Shown here in pieces: positions 51,848 through 58,400 of a DNA stretch of 64,000 nucleotides (position 1 is the stretch's first letter; the number at the start of each line of letters is the position of its first letter). The DNA is taken from assembly GCF_002214585.1 (NCBI RefSeq), contig NZ_CP014862.1:558001-622000 (forward strand). Direction: 5' to 3'. The position numbers and the translations under genes were made by a program. The notes under the pieces are model-generated. The model did no database searches and was not told the origin of the DNA. It saw only the letters and a program-made list of their open reading frames with translations. Source of the DNA: Thermococcus profundus. Its GTDB lineage: Archaea; Methanobacteriota_B; Thermococci; Thermococcales; Thermococcaceae.

Positions 51848-52562
51848 CCCCCACCATCCCCGTCAGAAAGCATCTTCCACAGGTCTTCTTGTAGTAATCG
51901 ACCACCTCACGGGAGAACCCCTTCTTGAGGAGCCTGCCGGCGCAGACGAAGTAAGCAAAATCCGTCTTGGCCGCTATCTCTTCGTGGTGGGTGATGAGAA
52001 TCACAGTGGTTCCCACCTTTCTGAAGTACTCCAGAACGTTCTCAATGAGTTCTCCCGCTGTTATGTCGAGGCCAGAATCAGGTTCATCGAGTATCGCATA
52101 CCTGGACCTCAGCAGGAGGAGGGATGCCAGCTCAATCCTCTTTCTCTCGCCGCCGCTCAGGCTCTTATCAACGAAGCGGTGGGCGTAAAGTTCGTAGGGG
52201 AGCCCAACTAGCTCGAGGACTTCTTTAAGTTCGTTTTTGTCCACTTTGACCTTTCCGCCGAGGGTGAGGTACTCCTTAACCGTTATCCCGTCGTAGCGTG
52301 CAGGCTCCTGCCAGAGCAGAGTAATCCCGAGCCTCGCTCGCTCTGTTACGTTCAGCCCGGTTATATCTCGCTCATCAAGCAGAACTTCGCCCCCGGTGGG
52401 CTTCACGACTCCCATTAAAACCTGGGCTATGGTCGATTTTCCCGCCCCGTTGGGGCCAAGGATGGAATAGCTCATGCCCTCTTGGAACTTCATGTTTATT
52501 TCGCTTAGAATCCTCCGCCCGTTCCTCTCGTAGGTGATGTCCCTTAAACACAGCATAGGCAT
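51831..52562 (-). CDS. sufC: SufC ATPase for Fe-S cluster assembly
   Basis: A 244-residue ABC-type ATPase without membrane part. It has Walker A GPNGAGKSTIAQVLMG, the signature KSLSGGERKRIELASLLL, Walker B AILDEPDSGLDI, and VILITHHEEI. The residue context (SGLDI) is that of SufC. TATA at about 52584-52592 (minus strand AATTTTAAATTTC) puts the start of transcription near 52562, so the ATG at 52562 or 52556 is leaderless. The promoter carries a 22-base near-palindrome. It forms an operon with sufB. Confidence 0.93.
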   Translation of the reverse strand: MPMLCLRDITYERNGRRILSEINMKFQEGMSYSILGPNGAGKSTIAQVLMGVVKPTGGEVLLDERDITGLNVTERARLGITLLWQEPARYDGITVKEYLTLGGKVKVDKNELKEVLELVGLPYELYAHRFVDKSLSGGERKRIELASLLLLRSRYAILDEPDSGLDITAGELIENVLEYFRKVGTTVILITHHEEIAAKTDFAYFVCAGRLLKKGFSREVVDYYKKTCGRCFLTGMVGDDDKD

Positions 52563-52583
52563 CAAAAGAATCTCATATGAAAG

Positions 52584-52617
52584 AAATTTAAAATTTTCTG
52601 GACAGTTCTGCCCAGAA
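52584..52617 (-). promoter_or_regulatory. sufCB promoter with 22-base near-palindrome
   Basis: The site TTCTGG-ACAGTTCTGC-CCAGAA (52596-52617) matches its reverse complement at 18 of 22 positions. It lies just upstream of the TATA box of sufC and about 80 bases before the divergent ferredoxin gene, whose TATA-like TTTTAAATAAATG is at 52653-52665. One regulator, for example of iron or redox state, could act on both directions. The regulator is not identified. Confidence 0.5.
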
Positions 52618-52691
52618 CCCTTGGTTGGAAACTAAGACATATGAAAAAGATTTTAAATAAATGTAACCTAGCATAAACTGAGGTGAGTGAA

Positions 52692-53108
52692 ATGGCCGAC
52701 GTTAAGGCCCCGATCATTGGAAAGGATGCCCTCGGGCGCGAAGTCAAGGATCTGAGCGTTATTCCATGGTGGGGCATTGATAGAAAGGAGATAGAATGGT
52801 ATCCAAAAATAAACTACAGTGTCTGCGCCCGCTGTGGCCTCTGCTTCGTTACCTGTGGGAGGAGGGTCTTTGACTGGGACACCGAGGAGGGGAAGCCAGT
52901 CGTTGCTAGGCCCTACAACTGTCTCGTAGGGTGCAACACGTGCGCGATGGTCTGCCCCTGCAACGCCATTGAGTTCCCGCCGAAGGAGTACGTTAAGAAG
53001 CTCGTCGTGGAGCATGGAGTCATAAGAAAAGCCTTCGAAATAACGAAGCCCCTGACGAAGAAGAGGGAAGAGAGCACCAACGGAGCGGAGAGCGTGTTCA
53101 ATCCCTGA
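52692..53108 (+). CDS. Dicluster ferredoxin-like protein
   Basis: A 138-residue iron-sulfur protein: CARCGLCFVTC near residue 42 (CxxCxxCxxxC) and NCLVGCNTCAMVCPCNAIEF near 75, enough cysteines for two [4Fe-4S] clusters. The 30-residue basic tail (VRKAFEITKPLTKKREES-like) is unusual. The ATG at 52692 follows GAGGTGAG. It is divergent from sufC with a shared control region, and its end overlaps the NifX-like gene by 11 bases on the other strand. It may carry electrons or clusters for Suf assembly. Confidence 0.87.
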   Translation: MADVKAPIIGKDALGREVKDLSVIPWWGIDRKEIEWYPKINYSVCARCGLCFVTCGRRVFDWDTEEGKPVVARPYNCLVGCNTCAMVCPCNAIEFPPKEYVKKLVVEHGVIRKAFEITKPLTKKREESTNGAESVFNP

Positions 53109-53424
53109 GAAGGTTTAGAACGTCTTTAACATTTTTCCCAGCTTCCACCTTGATTATTCTGACTCCACCAGCGTCAAGTATCGCCTTTCCCTTCGGGCAG
53201 TCCATTGGGGTTAACAGCACGTTCACCCCAAGGTTGACCAGAAAAAGAGCCACCTTGGAGCCGGCACCGTAGGGCTCTCTTCGGTATGGGTTCTCGACAA
53301 CTTCCACGTTTTTCACTTCCCCATCCTCAAGCTCAACAACTGTGAAAGTTTCAGCCCTTACGAGGCTCTCATGAACCCCATCATCCAATCCGCCTTTCGA
53401 AGTCGGAATGGCCACTCTAGTCAT
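53098..53424 (-). CDS. NifX/NifB-C-terminal-like protein 2
   Basis: A 108-residue relative of the dinitrogenase cofactor biosynthesis family: TRVAIPTSKGGLDDGVHESL, VRAETFTVVELEDGEVKNVE, GAGSKVALFLVNLGVNVLLT, PMDCPKGKAILDAGG. It lacks the SGHFGRA loop of the protein at 45906. The ATG at 53424 follows GGTGAG, eight bases inside the CDF gene end, so it is co-transcribed with the CDF exporter. Its end overlaps the convergent ferredoxin gene by 11 bases. Confidence 0.83.
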   Translation of the reverse strand: MTRVAIPTSKGGLDDGVHESLVRAETFTVVELEDGEVKNVEVVENPYRREPYGAGSKVALFLVNLGVNVLLTPMDCPKGKAILDAGGVRIIKVEAGKNVKDVLNLLRD

Positions 53425-54313
53425 TCTTCTCACCGCAGATCGTGTTTTTATCTTCGCACCTTCCAGCCTCAAGCTGAACGGTTACGTGGGTTATTCCAAA
53501 GCGTTTAAGCTTTTCCTCAACCTCGTCTATGAACCTCTGCGCCTCCCTTATAGGCATGTCGTCGACTTCGACGTGGCACTCGAAGTGGATTTCCTTTTCC
53601 CCTATCCGCCAGACGTGGAAGTGGTGGGCGTTCCTGATGCCGGGGATGGCCTCGATCTCTTTTTTGATCTCGTTTAGATCAATATCCGGTGCCGCCTCCA
53701 TAAGCACTTCAATGCTCTCCTTTAATATCTCGTAGCCCTCTTTGAAGATGTAGAGCGAGATCAGAATCGTAACGAGGGGGTCTACCCAGAGGACCTTCCA
53801 CCGTATTATCGCGATTCCGCCGACAACAACCGCAACCGATGAGAGGGTGTCGCTAAGGAGGTGCAGATAGGCGGAGCGGACGTTCATGCTCTCGTGTGCG
53901 TGACTGTGAAGGAGGAGAACTGAGATCAAGTTGGCGAAGAGGCCTATCAAAGCAACGCCGAGCATAAGCGGGCCGTCTATCGGCTCCGGGTTCTTGAAGC
54001 GTCTGTATGCTTCAATGAGAAGGAAGAGCGCAACACCGACCAGAACAGCGGAATTAACGAACGCTACCAGAATCTCGGCCCTCTTGTAGCCAAAGGTATA
54101 CTTCTCGTTCCTCTCCCTTTCGCCGATCTTTATGGCCAGATAGCTCGCGAGGATGCTCATAGAGTCGCTGAAGTTGTGGAGGGAATCGCTGAGGAGGGCG
54201 AGACTTCCAGAGATTATGCCGCCGATGACCTCGGCTAGGGTTATTACAATGTTGAGGGCAAAGGAAAACAGCATCCTGCCCTTAAGCTCGCCGTGGTGAT
54301 GATGGTGGGCCAT
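53417..54313 (-). CDS. Cation diffusion facilitator (metal exporter)
   Basis: A 298-residue CDF carrier with a His-rich start (MAHHHHHGELKGR), six membrane spans with the metal-site Asp and His pairs (SDSLHNFSDSMSILASY and HLLSDTLSSVAVVVGG), and a C-terminal cytoplasmic domain (GIRNAHHFHVWRIGEKEIHF, ECHVEVDD) of the zinc-sensing ferredoxin fold. The His tail probably aids Zn, Fe or Mn binding. It lies upstream of the NifX-like gene on the same strand and divergent from hypA. Ion preference is not clear. Confidence 0.92.
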   Translation of the reverse strand: MAHHHHHGELKGRMLFSFALNIVITLAEVIGGIISGSLALLSDSLHNFSDSMSILASYLAIKIGERERNEKYTFGYKRAEILVAFVNSAVLVGVALFLLIEAYRRFKNPEPIDGPLMLGVALIGLFANLISVLLLHSHAHESMNVRSAYLHLLSDTLSSVAVVVGGIAIIRWKVLWVDPLVTILISLYIFKEGYEILKESIEVLMEAAPDIDLNEIKKEIEAIPGIRNAHHFHVWRIGEKEIHFECHVEVDDMPIREAQRFIDEVEEKLKRFGITHVTVQLEAGRCEDKNTICGEKND

Positions 54314-54358
54314 TTTCTTCCACCATTTCGATCTATGTTCACCCGTTAAAAAGATTTT

Positions 54359-54383
54359 CGTTATGTGAACGGATAGTTTAAAA
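54359..54383 (+). promoter_or_regulatory. hypA promoter with SurR-like site
   Basis: GTTATGTGAACGGATAGTT (54359-54377) contains GTT-n5-AAC-n5-GTT. SurR, the sulfur-response regulator of Thermococcales, prefers GTT-n3-AAC-n5-GTT, so the second half fits exactly and the first spacing differs. It overlaps the TATA-like AGTTTAAAACTC of hypA. The link is suggestive only. Confidence 0.35.
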
Positions 54384-54429
54384 CTCAGCCATTTTTAAGG
54401 TGGCGCTACTAAAGCACTTCGGTGATACC

Positions 54430-54849
54430 ATGCACGAGTGGGCGCTTGCCGATGCTATAGTGAGGACAGTCCTCGATTATGCCCAAAGAGAGGGAGCAAG
54501 CAGGGTGAAGGCGGTTAGGGTTGTTCTCGGTGAACTTCAGGACGTTGCCGAAGACATCGTGAAGTTCGCGATGGAGCAGCTCTTCGCAGGGACGATCGCG
54601 GAAGGAGCTGAAATAGAGTTCGTTGAGGAAGAGGCAGTATTCAGATGCAGGAACTGTAACTACGAGTGGAAGCTCAAGGAGGTAAAGGAGGAGTTCGACG
54701 AGAGGATCAAGGAGGACATACACTTCATTCCTGAGGTGGTTCATGCATTCCTCGCCTGTCCCAAGTGCGGAAGCCACGACTTCGAGGTCGTTAAGGGAAG
54801 GGGCGTTTACGTGGCAGGCATAAAGATCGAGAAGGAGGGGGAGGCATGA
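54430..54849 (+). CDS. hypA: Hydrogenase nickel-insertion protein HypA
   Basis: A 139-residue nickel metallochaperone for NiFe-hydrogenase. It starts MHEWALADAIV, with the N-terminal nickel-binding Met-His-Glu, and has the zinc site CRNCNYEW (near 72) and LACPKCGSHDF (near 113), the four cysteines of HypA with a longer archaeal insert between them. GGTGATACC precedes the ATG; ten extra in-frame codons upstream are not used because the nickel site must be at the start. It overlaps hypB by four bases. Confidence 0.95.
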   Translation: MHEWALADAIVRTVLDYAQREGASRVKAVRVVLGELQDVAEDIVKFAMEQLFAGTIAEGAEIEFVEEEAVFRCRNCNYEWKLKEVKEEFDERIKEDIHFIPEVVHAFLACPKCGSHDFEVVKGRGVYVAGIKIEKEGEA

Positions 54850-55577
54850 ACGCGATAGACCCGAGGGAGATAGCGATAAACGCGAGGCTCGAGAGAGTTA
54901 AGCGCATCATCCCGGTGGTCAGCGGAAAGGGAGGTGTCGGAAAGTCCCTCGTCTCAACGACCCTCGCCCTAGTTCTCGCGGAGAAGGGCTACAAGGTCGG
55001 CCTCCTCGACCTCGACTTTCACGGGGCAAGCGATCACGTGATTTTGGGTTTTGAGCCCAAGGAGTTCCCGGAAGAGGACAGAGGGGTTGTTCCTCCGACG
55101 GTTCATGGAGTAAAGTTCATGACGATAGCCTATTACACTGAGGACAGACCGACCCCCCTTCGCGGGAAGGAGATAAGCGACGCCCTCATTGAGTTGCTCA
55201 CGATAACTCGCTGGGACGAGCTGGATTACCTCGTCATCGACATGCCGCCTGGCCTCGGCGACCAGCTCCTCGACGTTCTGCGCTTCCTCAAGCGTGGAGA
55301 GTTCCTCGTCGTCGCTACACCTTCAAAGCTCTCCCTCAACGTCGTAAGGAAGCTCATCGAACTCCTAAAGGAGGAGGGGCACAAGGTCATCGGCGTCGTC
55401 GAGAACATGAAGCTGGACGATGAGAAGGACGTTGAAAGGCTCGCTGGGGAGTTCGATGTTCCCTACATGGTGGGCATACCGTTCTATCTCGACCTCGACT
55501 CGAAGATTGGAAACGTTGAAGAGTTGATGAAGACGGAGTTCGCGGGGAAGATAAGGGAGCTGGCGGGGAAGCTTTGA
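54846..55577 (+). CDS. hypB: HypB, Mrp/MinD-type ATPase
   Basis: A 243-residue deviant Walker ATPase: VVSGKGGVGKSLVSTTLALV, LLDLDFHGASDHVILG, VIDMPPGLGDQL. This MinD-type protein replaces the classic GTPase HypB in Thermococcales and works with HypA in nickel insertion; characterised Thermococcus kodakarensis HypB is of this kind. It lies between hypA (4-base overlap) and hycI. It is therefore named for context and not for similarity to bacterial HypB. Confidence 0.92.
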   Translation: MNAIDPREIAINARLERVKRIIPVVSGKGGVGKSLVSTTLALVLAEKGYKVGLLDLDFHGASDHVILGFEPKEFPEEDRGVVPPTVHGVKFMTIAYYTEDRPTPLRGKEISDALIELLTITRWDELDYLVIDMPPGLGDQLLDVLRFLKRGEFLVVATPSKLSLNVVRKLIELLKEEGHKVIGVVENMKLDDEKDVERLAGEFDVPYMVGIPFYLDLDSKIGNVEELMKTEFAGKIRELAGKL

Positions 55578-55606
55578 CTTCCCTTATTTTATTTCCGGTG
55601 ATTGAA

Positions 55607-56077
55607 ATGAACGCCCTTGAGGAAGTTTTCTCCGGAAAGAAGAGGATCGTGATATGCGGAATCGGCAACGAGGTAAGGGGCGACGACGCCTTCGGCGTCC
55701 TCGTTGCGGAGAGGCTGAAAGAGCTGGTGAAAAATCCCGACGTTCTTGTCCTCAACTGCGGCGAGATGCCTGAGAGCCATGTAGGAAAGATCACAGACTT
55801 CAGACCGGATTTAGTGGTGTTCGTTGACGCAATACACTTTGAAGGAGAAGTGGGGGAAATCATAATCGCAGACCCGCTGAAAACATTGGGGGAGGTCATA
55901 TCAACCCACAAGCTTCCTCTGAGGCTTGTGGCGAGCTATCTGAAAGAACAAACTGGAAGTGATGCAGTCCTTATCGGCTGTCAACCGGGTTCGACGGGCC
56001 TCTTTGAGGAGCCGAGTGAGCTGATAAGGGAGCGGGCTGAGAAGCTAGCCAGGCTTCTCGCCGAGATTTTGAGGTGA
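55607..56077 (+). CDS. hycI: NiFe-hydrogenase maturation protease
   Basis: Cuts the C-terminal tail of a hydrogenase large subunit after nickel insertion. The 156-residue protein has VICGIGNEVRGDDAFGVLVA (the metal-binding Glu of GNxxRxDD), FVDAIHFEG (Asp) and STHKLPLRLVASYL (His), the three nickel-site residues of HycI/HyaD proteases. The ATG at 55607 follows GGTGATTG; an upstream in-frame piece overlaps hypB. The next gene overlaps its stop by a few bases. Confidence 0.92.
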   Translation: MNALEEVFSGKKRIVICGIGNEVRGDDAFGVLVAERLKELVKNPDVLVLNCGEMPESHVGKITDFRPDLVVFVDAIHFEGEVGEIIIADPLKTLGEVISTHKLPLRLVASYLKEQTGSDAVLIGCQPGSTGLFEEPSELIRERAEKLARLLAEILR

Positions 56078-56079
56078 CT

Positions 56080-56316
56080 ATGGTGGATGCCTCGATTATC
56101 TGGCTTGTGGCGGGAATATTTGCCCTAGTCTCATTCGCTCTGGACTTCAGGGCTGAGGAGAATGTTAGCCAGAAGCTAGTGGATCTCTTCCTTGGGCTGG
56201 GCTTTCTCGCCTGGTACATCGGAAGGGATTACGCAGGGGCAGTCTTCATGCTTGCTGCAGCCATTTTGTACTACCCTCAACTCAAAAGGAAGTTGATCAG
56301 GTGGAGGCACGGGTGA
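56080..56316 (+). CDS. Small membrane protein in the hyp cluster
   Basis: A 78-residue protein with two or three hydrophobic segments ([37 protein letters not shown]) and a basic end ([12 protein letters not shown]). The ATG at 56080 follows GAGGTGAC, and the frame starts next to the hycI stop, so it is co-translated with it. Its end overlaps the convergent mobA end by 20 bases. No family was recognised. Confidence 0.7.
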   Translation: MVDASIIWLVAGIFALVSFALDFRAEENVSQKLVDLFLGLGFLAWYIGRDYAGAVFMLAAAILYYPQLKRKLIRWRHG

Positions 56317-56878
56317 GTCTCCTCAAATCCCCCCTCGTGTTCACGTTGAAAAAGCTCTCCCGCCAGTCCTCCGGCAGTTTTTCGATCTCGATGTAGCAGG
56401 CGTCGCTCTCCCTTATCGCCTGGTTTATAGCGTAGTTTCCTGACTTTATCCGTTTCTCCAGAAAGTCCCTAAAAGAACCCGAGTAAGCGGCGTGGAGGGG
56501 TTCAAGGTAACCGTTGCTCCACCTCGGTACGCAGGCGGACTTTTTGGCCTCTTCAAAGCGCTCAATGATGAAGTCTACGAACTCAGGAACGAGGAGCGGC
56601 ATGTCGCCGGCAACGAGAAAGGCATCCCCGAGGCTCAAAGCCGTGTAAATACCGCCCATCGGCCCAACCATCAGCTCATCGACCACAACATCGTACCCAA
56701 AGCCCTCCATCTTCTCCGCGTTTTCCTTTGAGGCAACTAGGATTATCTCGTCTATTCTCCTAGCCTGCTCCAGTCTCTCAAGGGTGTAAAGAAGGAGGGA
56801 CTTCCCGTTGATCCTGAATAAAAGCTTGTCCCCGCCGAAACGCTTTGCCCTGCCTCCGGCCAAAACAGCACCCATCAT
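56297..56878 (-). CDS. mobA: Molybdopterin-guanine dinucleotide synthase MobA-like
   Basis: A 193-residue nucleotidyltransferase: [20 protein letters not shown] (GGxSxRxG-type loop with the K), [20 protein letters not shown], and [12 protein letters not shown], typical of MobA and relatives. It would attach GMP (or another nucleotide) to a molybdenum or tungsten pterin, linking it to the tungsten enzyme upstream. Two ATGs in a row (56878, 56875) are the best starts. It lies alone on the minus strand between hycI/membrane gene and hypC. Confidence 0.85.
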   Translation of the reverse strand: MMGAVLAGGRAKRFGGDKLLFRINGKSLLLYTLERLEQARRIDEIILVASKENAEKMEGFGYDVVVDELMVGPMGGIYTALSLGDAFLVAGDMPLLVPEFVDFIIERFEEAKKSACVPRWSNGYLEPLHAAYSGSFRDFLEKRIKSGNYAINQAIRESDACYIEIEKLPEDWRESFFNVNTRGDLRRLTRAST

Positions 56879-56962
56879 GACCATCACGCGATTTGAGGTT
56901 CTAAACCACTGGTTTTAAAAAGCCCTATAAGAGCCTTGCCCAACTTCAGAACGGTGGGGAAA

Positions 56963-57190
56963 ATGTGTCTCGCAGTGCCTGGAAAGATCATCGAGGTCAA
57001 CGGCCCGGTCGCGGTGGTTGATTTCGGGGGAATAAAGAGGGAGGTGAGGCTCGACCTCCTGCCCAATGTTAAGCCCGGAGACTGGGTGATAGTCCATACC
57101 GGCTTTGCAATAGAAAAGCTGGACGAGAAGAGAGCGATGGAAATCCTGGAAGCCTGGGCAGAGGTTGAGAACGCGCTGGGGGGATTCTGA
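56963..57190 (+). CDS. hypC: Hydrogenase maturation chaperone HypC
   Basis: A 75-residue HypC with the essential N-terminal MCLAVPGKIIEV (catalytic cysteine at position 2) and DFGGIKREVRLDLLPNVKPG then DWVIVHTGFAIEKLDE, the beta-barrel of the family. Nine upstream in-frame codons are dismissed since the cysteine must be at position 2. GGTGGGG lies before the ATG. Its stop overlaps the hypD start (TGATG). Confidence 0.95.
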   Translation: MCLAVPGKIIEVNGPVAVVDFGGIKREVRLDLLPNVKPGDWVIVHTGFAIEKLDEKRAMEILEAWAEVENALGGF

Positions 57191-58308
57191 TGGAGAACCC
57201 CTTCAGTAGCTACCGCTCCCGCGAAGTCGCCTCCAAGCTCGTGGAGAGGATCAAAGAGGAAGCAAAAACCCTCGACGGCGAAATCAGAATAATGCACGTC
57301 TGCGGAACCCATGAGGACACGATAACGAGGCACGGGATTAGATCTCTCCTCCCGGAGAACGTCAAAGTAGTCAGCGGGCCGGGCTGCCCCGTCTGCATAA
57401 CCCCCGTTGAGGACATCGTGGCGATGCAGCTCATAATGAGGAAGGCGAGGGAAGAGGGTGAAGACATCATCCTGACGACCTTCGGGGATATGTACAAGAT
57501 TCCAACGCCAGTGGGGAGCTTCGCCGACCTAAAGAGCGAGGGCTTCGACGTCAGGATCGTGTACGGCATCTATGACACCTACAGGATAGCGAAGGAGAAC
57601 CCGGACAAGACGGTCGTTCACTTCTCACCGGGCTTTGAGACGACCACCGCTCCGGCGGCCGGAATGCTGAACTCAGTAGCCCAGGAGGGGCTTGAGAACT
57701 TCAAAATCTACTCAGTTCACCGCTTAACCCCTCAGGGAATCGAGGTTTTGATAAAGCAGAAGAGCAGGATAGATGCACTCATAGATGCCGGCCACGTCTC
57801 TACTATAATCGGTGTGAAGGGCTGGGAGTTCCTGAGCGAGAAGTATGGAATTCCCCAGGTCGTTGCGGGCTTCGAGCCTAACGACGTCCTTATGGCGATA
57901 CTCATGCTCATAAGGATGTACAAAGAGGGCGACGCGAGGGTCGTGAACGAGTACGAGAGGGCAGTTAAGTATGAGGGCAACGTTGTGGCACAACAGCTGA
58001 TCGACAAGTACTTCAAGGTCGTCGATGCCAAATGGAGGGCCTTAGGGATCTTCCCCGGAACGGGCCTTGAGGTCAGGGACGAGTGGAGGGACTTTGAGAT
58101 AAGGAACTTCTACAAGGTCGAGATTCCGAAGAACCTGCCGGATCTTGAGAAGGGATGCCTCTGCGGCGCCGTGCTGAGAGGCTTGGCGATGCCAACGGAC
58201 TGCCCGCACTTCGGAAAGACCTGCACGCCGAGACACCCCGTCGGGCCCTGCATGGTGTCCTATGAGGGAACCTGCCAGATATTCTACAAATACGGAGTGC
58301 TGTTTTAA
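57190..58308 (+). CDS. hypD: Hydrogenase maturation protein HypD
   Basis: A 372-residue iron-sulfur protein that with HypC builds the Fe(CN)2CO group. It has IMHVCGTHEDTITRHGIRSL, VSGPGCPVCITPVEDIV, FSPGFETTTAP (the GFETT motif), and a C-terminal cluster set CLCGAVLRG, DCPHFGKTCTPRHPVGPCMV, matching the conserved [4Fe-4S] and active-site cysteines. Starts in the hypC stop. Length agrees with archaeal HypD. Confidence 0.96.
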   Translation: MENPFSSYRSREVASKLVERIKEEAKTLDGEIRIMHVCGTHEDTITRHGIRSLLPENVKVVSGPGCPVCITPVEDIVAMQLIMRKAREEGEDIILTTFGDMYKIPTPVGSFADLKSEGFDVRIVYGIYDTYRIAKENPDKTVVHFSPGFETTTAPAAGMLNSVAQEGLENFKIYSVHRLTPQGIEVLIKQKSRIDALIDAGHVSTIIGVKGWEFLSEKYGIPQVVAGFEPNDVLMAILMLIRMYKEGDARVVNEYERAVKYEGNVVAQQLIDKYFKVVDAKWRALGIFPGTGLEVRDEWRDFEIRNFYKVEIPKNLPDLEKGCLCGAVLRGLAMPTDCPHFGKTCTPRHPVGPCMVSYEGTCQIFYKYGVLF

Positions 58309-58400
58309 CACCAAAGGTTCAAAACTCCCCTACCGTTTTCAACTTTTGGTTTTGGAAACCTATAAAGCCTCCAAAGCCCCAATGAAAAGCGGTGGGAGGA

